DNA of 49,381 nucleotides from Chromobacterium piscinae (GCF_021129175.1 NZ_JAJOHV010000032.1:1-49381); one strand, 5' to 3'. Positions 38,759 to 47,257 are shown, counted from the first letter of the stretch. Program-made: numbers and translations. The notes: generated by a model from the sequence alone, not told the origin.

Positions 38759-39853
38759 ATGCACACCACCACTCCGCTGGCGGACGGCGCCACCGCGCCC
38801 GCCACTCAGGCCACCAGCTTGCCGGAACTGGCCGCCCAGCCCGTGCTGCAGCGGCTGCGCAGCTACGGCGAAGCGCCAGCCGGCCTTGCCGCCATCGTGG
38901 CACGCGCCTCGGCCCGTCTGCTGGATTCAGACATGCTGATCCGGCAGACGGCGCAGCCATTCGCCGCGCCGGAAGCCAGCGCGCACGCGCCGGTGCCGCT
39001 GGAGCACCGCGAGCACGCGCTCAGCGAAAGCATACTGGAGCAGATACGCCGCGATGGCCTGGCGCCGCACTACAAGCCGTTCATGCGCACTTTCGCCCGC
39101 ATCCTGTTTTCGCTGTTCCTGACGCCGGACCAATACGACCGCGCCTGCGCCTGCATAGACAGCGGCAACAATCTGCGCTTCCTGATGAGCGACGCCGGCG
39201 GCCCGACGCTGGGCAGCTGGCGCACGGTAGCCCAACCGGATGGCGACGGCTTCAAGCTGCGCATAGACAAGGTCTGGGGCATGTACGCCAATCTGGACGG
39301 CATGGCCATCGTCGCCGCCCGCACGCCGGGCAGCTTCTTTCCGTCCGCCTTTCTGGTCTGGCCGGAACAGTACGCGACGCTGCAGCGCAGCCTCTGCGGC
39401 GACAGCTTCCTCGACGATGTGGTGCAGCTGGGCAATGTGCGCGGCGAAGTGACGGTAGCCGCCGCCGACAAGCTGAAGGCCGGCGGCCCGGCGGCGCTGA
39501 ACAAATATCTGACCACGGTGCGGCCCTTCCTGGTTCGCGCGCTGATGGCCCACGTCGAATGGCTGCATGGCCAGGGACGGCTGCGGCTGGGCGAGGACGA
39601 GCGCGCGGCGCGCGACTTCATCGCCGCCGCCGCCCGGTCCAAGACCCAGACCGGCACCTACGCCGCCGAGGACGTGCACAAGGTGCTGGCGCTGAAGTTC
39701 GCCTCCAATGAACTGCTGCTGCATCTGGCATCCAACGGCGCCGTCGAACGCTTCGCCGACCAGCGCGACCTGCTGGCCTTCACCAAGATGGAAGGCAGTT
39801 CCTACCGCTGCTACCACGAGCTGCGCGCCGCCGCGCGCGCGCAAAACGCCTGA
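38759..39853 (+). CDS. Divergent acyl-CoA dehydrogenase-like flavoprotein
   Basis: A 364-residue protein with the acyl-CoA dehydrogenase fold, divergent from beta-oxidation enzymes. The middle-domain flavin contact region reads MSDAGGPTLGSWRTVAQPDGDGFKL with RIDKVWGMYANLDGMAIVAARTPG after it, parallel to the TEPxAGSD / GxKxW segments. The C-terminal MEGSSYRCYHELRA may retain the catalytic glutamate as in EGT-type motifs. Lying between the FAAL and the ACP genes suggests that it oxidises an ACP-bound acyl chain, as PigA/PltE-type enzymes act on carrier-bound prolyl groups. That substrate is inference. No strong Shine-Dalgarno precedes the ATG. Confidence 0.75.
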   Translation: MHTTTPLADGATAPATQATSLPELAAQPVLQRLRSYGEAPAGLAAIVARASARLLDSDMLIRQTAQPFAAPEASAHAPVPLEHREHALSESILEQIRRDGLAPHYKPFMRTFARILFSLFLTPDQYDRACACIDSGNNLRFLMSDAGGPTLGSWRTVAQPDGDGFKLRIDKVWGMYANLDGMAIVAARTPGSFFPSAFLVWPEQYATLQRSLCGDSFLDDVVQLGNVRGEVTVAAADKLKAGGPAALNKYLTTVRPFLVRALMAHVEWLHGQGRLRLGEDERAARDFIAAAARSKTQTGTYAAEDVHKVLALKFASNELLLHLASNGAVERFADQRDLLAFTKMEGSSYRCYHELRAAARAQNA

Positions 39854-39878
39854 TCCCCCCTCAACTAGGAGAAACACC

Positions 39879-40118
39879 ATGTCCGAAACCGTCAACACCC
39901 TGGAAATGCTGCGCAAGGAAACCGCCAAGATACTGAACGTGGAAACCGTGGACACCCACATCGGCCTCGGCGAGCTGGGCATCGACTCGCTGAACGTCGT
40001 CGAGCTGATCGTGTTCTGCGAGCAGCTGTACGGCTCGATCGACCCGGAACAGCTGAACATCACCCAATTCACCACGCTGGAGCAGTTGGACGCCCAGTTG
40101 CAGCAGCAAACCGTCTGA
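39879..40118 (+). CDS. Acyl carrier protein
   Basis: A 79-residue carrier protein. The phosphopantetheine attachment serine is Ser37 in GELGIDSLNVVELI, with the usual helix I before it and helices III-IV after it (QLTQF-type C-terminal half LNITQFTTLEQLDAQL). AGGAGA lies 6 nt before the ATG. It directly follows the FAAL and dehydrogenase-like genes and is the only carrier in the window, so all acyl-adenylating and condensing enzymes here probably work on it. Confidence 0.92.
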   Translation: MSETVNTLEMLRKETAKILNVETVDTHIGLGELGIDSLNVVELIVFCEQLYGSIDPEQLNITQFTTLEQLDAQLQQQTV

Positions 40119-40144
40119 TCGCCACGCTTAGGCCGGGGACCGCC

Positions 40145-40993
40145 ATGACCGAACCGCAAACGCCGCCCGCATTCCGGGTCGACGTCGTCGCCTACCGCCA
40201 GACGGAAACGCCGTTCGTCTCGGCGTCGGCGCCCCTGGCCGAAGCGGCCGCCGAGCTTGGCCGACGCGCGGGCGTCGAGGCCGACCGCCATGCGGCGGGC
40301 GTCCGCGTCGACGACTATGTCGTCACCTCGACCGTGCTGTCGCAATACCTGGCCGACGACACCCCTGAAGCGGCGCGCTTCCGCCGCGGCATCGCCGACG
40401 CCTGCGGCCGCGAGCCCGACTGGATCACCAATGGCTACGAATGCACCGGCTGGGGCTACATCCTGCGCCATGTCCGGGACAAGGCCAGGCTGACCGGCCC
40501 GCGCCGGCTGCTGCTGCAGATCGTCGACGTCGACATCCACAATTTCGCCTTCTGGCGAGGCACCGGCCGCTGGGGCCGCTCCGGCTTCGGCATCGCCACG
40601 CTGCTGCTGGACATCCATCCCGACGGTGGGGACGGCGCGCTGCTGCTAGGCTCCGCGCCGCAGGCCCACGCGCTGACGATGATGGGCCGCGCGCTGGGCC
40701 GCTTCACCGAGCCCCGTCCCGGCATCCCGTTGGCGCTGCCCTTCTTCCCCGAAGCCACCCGCCATGCGCTATTCAAGAGCTTCAACGCCGCCGCCGCCCA
40801 CCCCGACCACTACCCTCGCTTCGGCCATGCCTTCGGCAGCGACCCGTGGCTATCGCTGCTGGCGGAAATGGAGGCTGGGGAAGATTACGCCGGCGGGCGT
40901 TGCGTGCTGGCCTCGCTGGCGCTGAACGGCTATTTCTCCATCGCCGAACTGGCCTTCGCGCCGGACCTGCGCCACTCGCTGGAGGCCGCATGA
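40145..40993 (+). CDS. Short KAS III/thiolase-fold protein
   Basis: A 282-residue protein with features of the 3-oxoacyl-ACP synthase III fold. The nucleophile position keeps a cysteine at residue 100 in ITNGYECTGWGYIL. The C-terminal part FGHAFGSDPWLSLLAEMEAGE aligns with the final GN(T)-x-x-S region and has histidine where KAS III has asparagine. The protein is about 40 residues shorter than normal (320), and I cannot find the HxxN helix that carries the central catalytic histidine. Condensation with a standard mechanism is doubtful; transfer or thioester-holding is possible. It overlaps the next gene by ATGA. Confidence 0.65.
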   Translation: MTEPQTPPAFRVDVVAYRQTETPFVSASAPLAEAAAELGRRAGVEADRHAAGVRVDDYVVTSTVLSQYLADDTPEAARFRRGIADACGREPDWITNGYECTGWGYILRHVRDKARLTGPRRLLLQIVDVDIHNFAFWRGTGRWGRSGFGIATLLLDIHPDGGDGALLLGSAPQAHALTMMGRALGRFTEPRPGIPLALPFFPEATRHALFKSFNAAAAHPDHYPRFGHAFGSDPWLSLLAEMEAGEDYAGGRCVLASLALNGYFSIAELAFAPDLRHSLEAA

Positions 40994-41538
40994 CACCGCA
41001 GCAAACCCTGGCGCTGCGCCTGACGCGCAACCCCGACCACGGCCGCGCCGCGCCTTGCGCCAGCGTCAATCTGCCGCTGCTGGAAACGCCGGATTACACG
41101 CGCCGCCACGCCTACGCGCGCGCCAACCCGGCGCCGGTGCTGGTCAATCACCGCCAGTACTACGCGCTGCTGGACCGCCTGGTCCGGCAAGCGTGGTCTG
41201 GACTGGGCGAGCGCTGCCGGCTGTTCGTGCAGCTGCGGCTGCCGGCGATGGACTTGGCGCTGCCGGCCTCGCTGCTGGACGCGCGGGTGACGGTGGGCGC
41301 CGGCTTGCAACGGGAAGCCGCGCTGCGCGCCGGCCTAGACCCGGCGCCGGTGGCCTGGATCGCCGCCGAGCGCGTACGACGCGACCTGTGGGACGCCGGC
41401 GACAACACGCTGCGCCTGGCTTTCTGGAACGCAGGCCAGCCCGATCCGGCCGCCCTGCTGCTGCCGGCGCTGGACGCGCTGGCGCCCCGCTTTCTGGATC
41501 TGACCGACGGCGGCCCTGCCGCCGACGCCACGCGATAG
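40990..41538 (+). CDS. Protein of unknown family in the cluster
   Basis: A 182-residue protein that I do not recognise. It is rich in Ala, Leu and Arg, has no signal peptide or membrane segment, and no cofactor motif I can name. The distinctive segments are TRRHAYARANPAPVLVNHRQYY near residues 37-58 and RLFVQLRLPAMDLALP near 76-92. The start overlaps the KAS III-like stop by ATGA, so it is translationally coupled and probably belongs to the pathway. No candidate fold. Confidence 0.7.
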   Translation: MTPQQTLALRLTRNPDHGRAAPCASVNLPLLETPDYTRRHAYARANPAPVLVNHRQYYALLDRLVRQAWSGLGERCRLFVQLRLPAMDLALPASLLDARVTVGAGLQREAALRAGLDPAPVAWIAAERVRRDLWDAGDNTLRLAFWNAGQPDPAALLLPALDALAPRFLDLTDGGPAADATR

Positions 41539-41548
41539 AGGAATCGAT

Positions 41549-42538
41549 ATGCAAGCGACGCTAGAGACGCGGACGGATGCCGCCCAGCCGTATAAATGGA
41601 ACTTCGCGCTGGACGCATTCATGTCCGAAAACTACGACTTCGGCGACGACAGCCTGAACGCCATTTACCAGAAAGCCAAGGCCAACCAGTGGGACGTCAA
41701 CACCGATCTCGACTGGAGCAGCGAGCTGAGCGCCGACAACCCGCTGGGCATGCCGGACGGCACGCTGCTGATCTACGGCAGCGATGTCTGGAACAAGCTG
41801 GACGCCAAGGGCCGGGCCGAAGTGCGCCACCATTCGCAAGGCTGGACCCTGTCCCAGGTGCTGCACGGCGAACAGGCGGCGCTGATCTGCGCGTCCAAGC
41901 TGGCAGTGGCCGAGGAAAGCCTGTCGGCGCGGCTGTGCGCTGCCGGCCAGATCATGGACGAAGCCCGCCACATCGAGGCTTTCGGCCGCCTGGTCAACGA
42001 CAAGCTGCCGATCAGCTATCCGATGAGCCAGTCGCTGAAGAGCCTGCTGGGCGACACCATCACCAGCAGCCATCTGGACATCACCAATCTCGGCATGCAG
42101 GTGCTGGTGGAAGGCATCGCGCTGTCGCTGTTCCAGAGCATCGTCGCCTACACCCAGGACCCGTTCATCCGCGACCTGGTCACCCGCATCCAGCGCGACG
42201 AGGCCCGCCACTTCGCTATCGGCCGCATCACGCTGTGCCGCGTCTACAAGGAGATGACTGACACCGAGCGCAAAGAGCGCGAGGAATTCGTCGCCGAAGG
42301 CGCCCACACCCTGCACGAACACCTGTGCGCCGACGACATCTGGGAGCCGATGGGCCTGTCGAAGAAGGAATGCGGACACCTGGTGCGGAACTCGCCGGTC
42401 ACCAGTTCGATGCGCCGCTCCATCTTCCGCCGCCTGGTGCCCACCATACGCGAGATGGGCCTGCTCAGTCCGCGGGTGCAGCGAGTGTTCGAGCAGCTGC
42501 AGGTGATGGACTACGCCGCCATGCCGCTGCCGGCCTGA
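41549..42538 (+). CDS. Ferritin-fold diiron enzyme (AurF/R2-like oxygenase)
   Basis: A 329-residue protein with a complete diiron ligand pattern: Glu108 in HGEQAAL, Glu138 and His141 in MDEARHIEAF, Glu188 in LVEGIALS, and Glu218 and His221 in RDEARHFAIG. This is the E...ExxH...E...ExxH pattern of ferritin-like oxygenases and desaturases. The helical intervals match, and the C-terminal part is basic. Relatives include AurF-like N-oxygenases and stearoyl-ACP desaturase-type enzymes. With an ACP nearby an acyl-ACP or amine oxidation is plausible. The exact reaction is not told by the sequence. Confidence 0.85.
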   Translation: MQATLETRTDAAQPYKWNFALDAFMSENYDFGDDSLNAIYQKAKANQWDVNTDLDWSSELSADNPLGMPDGTLLIYGSDVWNKLDAKGRAEVRHHSQGWTLSQVLHGEQAALICASKLAVAEESLSARLCAAGQIMDEARHIEAFGRLVNDKLPISYPMSQSLKSLLGDTITSSHLDITNLGMQVLVEGIALSLFQSIVAYTQDPFIRDLVTRIQRDEARHFAIGRITLCRVYKEMTDTERKEREEFVAEGAHTLHEHLCADDIWEPMGLSKKECGHLVRNSPVTSSMRRSIFRRLVPTIREMGLLSPRVQRVFEQLQVMDYAAMPLPA

Positions 42539-42550
42539 GGAGGATAACGC

Positions 42551-43528
42551 ATGACAAGCATCGCCAGCATACCGGTCCAGATGGGCATCGCGGCCGCCGC
42601 CTACCATTTTCCCGGCGAGCTGCAGGATATCGAAGCCTGCGCCGGCCAGCACAATTGGCCGGATGCCCGCGTCCAGGCCATCATCCGCTCCGGCTGCCGC
42701 CACTTTCACGCCGCGCCCGACATCGGCGAAGTCGAGCTGGCCGAACGCGCGATGGCGCGGCTGTTCGACGAAACCGGCCTCAAGCCAGCCGACGTCGGCG
42801 CGGTGATCCATGTGCACACCCAGCTGTTCAGCGTGCCGGCCGCGCCGCGCAGCCTGCCGCTGGAGCTGGTCTCGCGCTTCGGCATCCGCCCACTGTGGAC
42901 CGGCTCAGTCAATCAGCTGAACTGCTCGTCCAACGCCGCGGCGATCCAGCTGGCCGGCGCGCTGATGGCCAGCTACGCCGAGCTGCGCCACGCCATCATC
43001 GTGTCGGTCGACCGCGTCTACGGCGAACGCTTCCGCCTGCGCCAGATGTCCGGCATCCAGAGCGACGGCGCCGCCTGCCTGCTGCTCAGCCGCGACTGCC
43101 GCCGCAACCGCATCGGCGCGCTGGCGCTGCGCAACTACGGCAAGTGGCACCAGGGTTCGGACACCAACGCCGCGGTGGAGCGCGACATGATCAACCTGGA
43201 ATGGCACTACACCCGCAAGGTGATGCAGCAGGCGGTAGCCGACAGCGGCGTGGCGCTGAAAGACTACGGCTGCCTGCTGCCGCACAACTCCGACCATAAA
43301 GGCTGGATCTCCATCTGCAAGGCGATGGACATCCCGCTGGACATCCTGCGCGCCGACAACATCCTGCTGAAGGGCCACGCCTGCTGCTCGGACCTGGCGG
43401 TGAATCTGGCCGACATCGGCCTGGCCGAAGTGGACGCCGGCCGCCATCTGCTCAGCGTCACCCAATCCAACAGCGGCGCCTTCTCCGCCCTCACCCTGCA
43501 TCCGGTGGCCAGCCATGACGCAAACTGA
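42551..43528 (+). CDS. KAS III-like ketosynthase, Cys-His type
   Basis: A 325-residue 3-oxoacyl-ACP synthase III-fold protein of normal length. The nucleophile is Cys125 in NQLNCSSNAAAIQLAGAL, the central histidine is His245 in LLPHNSDHKGW, and the last position has His276 in LLKGHACCSDLAVNLADI where classical FabH has asparagine. Cys-His-His/Asn variants occur in acyl- and alkyl-transferring KAS III-like enzymes such as those of secondary metabolism. GGAGGATAA precedes the ATG. The 14-nt overlap couples it to the PLP decarboxylase. Confidence 0.85.
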   Translation: MTSIASIPVQMGIAAAAYHFPGELQDIEACAGQHNWPDARVQAIIRSGCRHFHAAPDIGEVELAERAMARLFDETGLKPADVGAVIHVHTQLFSVPAAPRSLPLELVSRFGIRPLWTGSVNQLNCSSNAAAIQLAGALMASYAELRHAIIVSVDRVYGERFRLRQMSGIQSDGAACLLLSRDCRRNRIGALALRNYGKWHQGSDTNAAVERDMINLEWHYTRKVMQQAVADSGVALKDYGCLLPHNSDHKGWISICKAMDIPLDILRADNILLKGHACCSDLAVNLADIGLAEVDAGRHLLSVTQSNSGAFSALTLHPVASHDAN

Positions 43529-44705
43529 CGTCCTCTCCATCCCGCTGCCGGCAGACGACCAAGCCATCCAATGGTTGTGGGACGTCAAGACGCCCGGCTA
43601 CGTGTTCGACCCGTCCATCGTGCTGGCGCGCTACCGCAGGCTGCGCGAGCTGCTGGACACCGGACTGATCGTGTCGCTGAAGGCCAATTCCAATCTGGAG
43701 CTGCTGATACGCTGCGGCCATGGCTTCGTCGATGGCGTCGAGCTGGCCAGCCTGGGCGAGCTGGACCTCGCCGTCGGCCGGATAGCCGCAACCAAATACG
43801 TCAACAATCCCTCGATGGACGAGACCTTCATGCGCGCCGCGCTGGCCTCGCGCTGCGTCTTCATCATCGACAGCCTGGGCCAGGCCGAACGGCTGGCCGG
43901 CCTGATGGGCAAGCAGCCGGCGCCGCAGACCGTGTTGCGGCTGAACGCGGCCGAGCTGATGCCGGGCCGCCGCCGCGAAGCGGCCGACCATTTCGGCATG
44001 AGCCCGCAAGAAGCGCTGCTGGCCGCTGCGGCGCTGAGCCGCGCCGATATGCCCGTCATCGGCCTGCACAGCTTCGCCGGCTCGCACCAGTTCCGCGTGG
44101 ACGACAGCGGCGGCGACTCGGCCGACCTCGCCCATGCGCTGGCCGCCTTCGCCGCCGACGCGGCCGGCGCCACCGGCGCGCCGATCGAATTCCTCAACTG
44201 CGGCGGCGGCTTCGTCGAGCGCTTCCACGACGACGAGGCCGCCTTCGCCGCCTACCGCGAGCGGCTGGCCCCGCTGCGCCGCCGCTTCCGGCTGGTCCAC
44301 GAATCGGGCCGCGGCATCTTCGCCGGCGCCGGCCTGTTCGCCACCCGAGTCCGCGCGGTGAAAACGCTGGGCGGCCGCACCGTGGCCGTCTGCGACGGCG
44401 GCCTCAGCCACAACTTCCTGCTGGCCCGCACCGAATCCGCGATCAAGAAGTACGCGCGGCCCAGGCTGCTGCGCCGCCAGCCGACCGCCGACGGCGCGGC
44501 CGTCGCCCCGGTGCAGTACGTCGGCAGCACCTGCAGCCGCGCCGACGTCATCGGCTGGCAGCCGGATGCCATCGCCGCGCCGGCCGTCGGCGATTTGGTG
44601 ATCTTCGAGCAATGCGGCGCCTACCACCCCAGCTACAGCGTCAGCGGCTTCCTGTCGCTGGGCGCCGCCGGGGCCTACATCCATCAGTCCGGAGCAAGCG
44701 AATGA
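43515..44705 (+). CDS. PLP-dependent decarboxylase (fold type III, LysA-like)
   Basis: A 396-residue enzyme of the ornithine/DAP/arginine decarboxylase 2 family. The PLP lysine is Lys56 in VSLKANSN. The barrel contains VDGVELASLGEL and GLHSFAGSH. The phosphate loop NCGGGF lies near residue 235, followed by VCDGGLSHNFL, and the dimer-contributed cysteine motif is GSTCSRADVIGW, followed by GAY and SVSGFLS. Such enzymes decarboxylate free or carrier-bound amino acids; BtrK acts on an ACP-bound glutamate. The sequence also resembles the exosortase-A-associated decarboxylase. It overlaps genes on both sides. Confidence 0.9.
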   Translation: MTQTDVLSIPLPADDQAIQWLWDVKTPGYVFDPSIVLARYRRLRELLDTGLIVSLKANSNLELLIRCGHGFVDGVELASLGELDLAVGRIAATKYVNNPSMDETFMRAALASRCVFIIDSLGQAERLAGLMGKQPAPQTVLRLNAAELMPGRRREAADHFGMSPQEALLAAAALSRADMPVIGLHSFAGSHQFRVDDSGGDSADLAHALAAFAADAAGATGAPIEFLNCGGGFVERFHDDEAAFAAYRERLAPLRRRFRLVHESGRGIFAGAGLFATRVRAVKTLGGRTVAVCDGGLSHNFLLARTESAIKKYARPRLLRRQPTADGAAVAPVQYVGSTCSRADVIGWQPDAIAAPAVGDLVIFEQCGAYHPSYSVSGFLSLGAAGAYIHQSGASE

Positions 44706-46249
44706 ACCGCGCCCGCGTCAGCCTCTACCATCTGCTGCAACTGAGCGCCGAGCGCCATGGCGAACACCCGGCTTTCGCCCAAGGCGAGGTCCGCGCCGAC
44801 TACGCCCGGCTGCTGGCCGACGTCCGCGGCCACGCCGCGCGGCTGGCCGCCGCCGACATCCAGCCCGGCGACCGGGTGGCGGTGTACGCCGGCAAACAAT
44901 ACGACACCGTGGCGATGATGCTGGCCGTCAACGCGCGCGGCGCCATCCTGGTGCCGATCAATCCGCAGCTGAAGCCGGCCCAGGTCCGCCACATCCTGCA
45001 AGACAGCGGCGCGCGCCTGCTGCTCAGCAGCGGCCCGCGGCTGCAGCGGCTCAAGGAGGCGCTGGACGGGCTGACGCTCGACGCGTGGCGGCTGGAAGCG
45101 CTGCCCGAGGCCGTTCTCGACACGCCGGAGCCGGCGGTGGTGGACAACGACCCGGCCGCCATCCTCTACACCTCGGGTTCCACCGGCCGCCCCAAGGGCG
45201 TGGTGCTGTCGCAGCGCAACCTGGTGTCCGGCGCCGACAGCGTATCGGCTTACCTGGGCCTGGCCGAGGACGACGTGGTGCTCGGCATCCTGCCGCTGAG
45301 CTTCGACGCCGGCCTCAGCCAACTAACCACCGCCTTGGCCAGCGCCGCCTGCTACGCGCCGCTGGACTTCCTGCAACCCAACGAAGTGCCCGCCTTCTGC
45401 GAGCGCCACGGCGTCACCTCGATCACTGGCGTTCCGCCGTTGTGGATGCAGCTGATGGCCGCCGACTGGCCGGCCGAAACCGGCGCGCGCGTGCGCCGCT
45501 TCGCCAATACCGGCGGCCATATGCCAGGCCCGTTGCTGGACAAGCTGCGGCAGGCCTTCCCCCAGGCCAGGCCTTATCTGATGTACGGCCTGACCGAAGC
45601 CTTCCGCTCCACCTATCTGCAGCCGGAAGACGCCGCCGGCCGCCCCGGCTCCATCGGCAAGGCCGTCCCCAACGCCGACATCCGCGTGCTGCGGCCCGAC
45701 GGCGGCGAATGCGCGCCGGGCGAAGCGGGCGAACTGGTCCACCGCGGCGCCTTCGTCACGCTGGGCTACTGGAACGATCCCGAGCTGACCGCCCACCGCT
45801 TCCGGCCGTGGCAAGGCCCGCACGGCCAGATTCCGCGAGGCGACGTCGCCGTCTGGTCCGGCGACATCGTCTACCGCGACGACGAAGGCTATCTGTACTT
45901 CGTCGCCCGCGGCGACGACATGATCAAGACCTCGGGCTACCGCGTCAGCCCCACCGAGGTGGAGGAAATCCTGTTCGCCCTGCCCGGCGTCCATGAAGCA
46001 GCCGCCTTCGGCGTGCCCCATCCGATGCTGGGCGAGGCCATCGTCGTCGGCCTGCACGCTGCGGACGGCGTGGCCGAAGCCGAGCTGGTCCGGCTGTGCC
46101 GCGAGCGGCTGCCCGGTTATATGGTGCCGCAGCACTTGGCCCTGCACGCTGAACCGCTGCCGCGCAATCCGAACGGCAAGATAGACCGCAAAGCGCTGAA
46201 GCAGTGCTTCGTCGGCCTGTTCGCCTCCTCCTCCACCATCAACGGGTAA
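44702..46249 (+). CDS. AMP-dependent acyl/aminoacyl ligase, exosortase-associated type
   Basis: A 515-residue adenylating enzyme. Motifs: ILYTSGSTGRPKGVVLSQRN, GILPLSFDAGLSQLTTAL, GVPPLWMQLMAADWP, MYGLTEAFRSTYLQPED, GDIVYRDDEGYLYFVARGDDMIKTSGY, and the catalytic lysine in RNPNGKIDRKAL. FDAGLSQLTTA and MYGLTEAFRSTYL are features I recall from the exosortase-A-associated acyl-CoA ligases (TIGR03098 type). It starts with ATGA overlap to the PLP decarboxylase, which in exosortase clusters is also its partner. No exosortase or PEP-CTERM protein is in the window. A second activated building block is likely. Confidence 0.9.
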   Translation: MNRARVSLYHLLQLSAERHGEHPAFAQGEVRADYARLLADVRGHAARLAAADIQPGDRVAVYAGKQYDTVAMMLAVNARGAILVPINPQLKPAQVRHILQDSGARLLLSSGPRLQRLKEALDGLTLDAWRLEALPEAVLDTPEPAVVDNDPAAILYTSGSTGRPKGVVLSQRNLVSGADSVSAYLGLAEDDVVLGILPLSFDAGLSQLTTALASAACYAPLDFLQPNEVPAFCERHGVTSITGVPPLWMQLMAADWPAETGARVRRFANTGGHMPGPLLDKLRQAFPQARPYLMYGLTEAFRSTYLQPEDAAGRPGSIGKAVPNADIRVLRPDGGECAPGEAGELVHRGAFVTLGYWNDPELTAHRFRPWQGPHGQIPRGDVAVWSGDIVYRDDEGYLYFVARGDDMIKTSGYRVSPTEVEEILFALPGVHEAAAFGVPHPMLGEAIVVGLHAADGVAEAELVRLCRERLPGYMVPQHLALHAEPLPRNPNGKIDRKALKQCFVGLFASSSTING

Positions 46250-46253
46250 CGCC

Positions 46254-47237
46254 ATGCTCAGAATCCGCGCCATCGCCTCCGCCGTGCCGGAGCGCTCCGA
46301 CTTCCACGGCGTGCAGGCCGCCGAACGCAACTTCGGCTATGGCCACCTGCTGTTCCCGTCCGCCGCCAACGCGCTGCCGCGCGGCAAAGGCCGGCTGGAC
46401 GAGGAAGAAAGCCTGCGGCTGATGCCCGGCTCCCCCACCGCGCTGCCGGTGGCCGAGGCCAAGCTCAGCCACGCCGACCTGGCGCTGCAGGCCGTGGCCG
46501 CGCTGCGCGAGCAAGTCGCCGCAGAGGAGCTGGCCGCGGTCAGCCACATCGTCGTCGCCAGCGCCTCGCTGAACCAGCGCATCAACGAATCGGTGGCCGG
46601 CCGCGTCCAGCACGCGCTGGGCCTGGACGAGGCGCTGCCGTTCGCGGTCGGCCAGTCCGGCACCGCCGGCGCCTACAACGCGCTGCCGCTGATCGATTCG
46701 CTGGTCCGGCTGGGCGGCCGCGTGCTGCTGGTGGCCACCGATAAATGGCTGTACCCCTTCTTCCGCGCCTGGGGCGATCTGGTGGCTTATGGCGACGGCG
46801 CGGCGGCGATGCTGCTGGATAGCGGCGATGGCGGCTGGGGCGCGATCGAGGCCCACGCGGTCCACTACGGCGAGGCCATCGCCAATCCATGGGCACATGC
46901 GCCGGACCGGCTGGCCGACCTGCTGCTGCCTCAGGCGCTGGCCGCGGCACGCGCCGCGCTGGACAAGGCCCGCATCCGCCCGTCCGACATCGACCGCATG
47001 CTGCCGGCCGGCTTCGGCGCAGCCTTCGCCGCACGCGTCGGCGACGAGTTGGGCATCGCGCCGGAACGCCGCGCCTCGCGCGCCGGCGGCCACCTGTCCA
47101 ACGCCGATCCGCTGCTGGCGCTGATGGAACTGCGCGCCTCACTGCAACCGGGACAACAGGCCACCGCCCTGCTGTGGGACGCCGCGCTGTGCGGCGTCGC
47201 CGGCGCCGTCGTCGCCAGAATCTCCGCCGCGGCCTGA
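46254..47237 (+). CDS. KAS III-like protein with Cys replaced by Gln (KSQ-like)
   Basis: A 327-residue KAS III/thiolase-fold protein. At the position of the nucleophilic cysteine the sequence reads PFAVGQSGTAGAYNAL, so Gln134 occupies the site of the CSG cysteine. The central histidine motif is replaced by MLPAGFGAAF (no HxxN), and the last motif reads GGHLSNADPLLAL with His280. The fold length is normal. A Cys-to-Gln change is the hallmark of KSQ decarboxylating modules, so decarboxylation of a malonyl-type carrier thioester, or a non-catalytic partner role to the Cys-bearing paralogue, is possible. Both are inference. Confidence 0.8.
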   Translation: MLRIRAIASAVPERSDFHGVQAAERNFGYGHLLFPSAANALPRGKGRLDEEESLRLMPGSPTALPVAEAKLSHADLALQAVAALREQVAAEELAAVSHIVVASASLNQRINESVAGRVQHALGLDEALPFAVGQSGTAGAYNALPLIDSLVRLGGRVLLVATDKWLYPFFRAWGDLVAYGDGAAAMLLDSGDGGWGAIEAHAVHYGEAIANPWAHAPDRLADLLLPQALAAARAALDKARIRPSDIDRMLPAGFGAAFAARVGDELGIAPERRASRAGGHLSNADPLLALMELRASLQPGQQATALLWDAALCGVAGAVVARISAAA

Positions 47238-47257
47238 ACGCCAACAAGGGAAACGAT

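Noticed and set aside
46889-47257. Upstream extension of the cluster dehydrogenase frame
   Set aside because: The frame is open back to 46889, but that part lies within the KAS III-like gene in another frame; the conserved M-x-AYK start at 47258 is clearly the real one.
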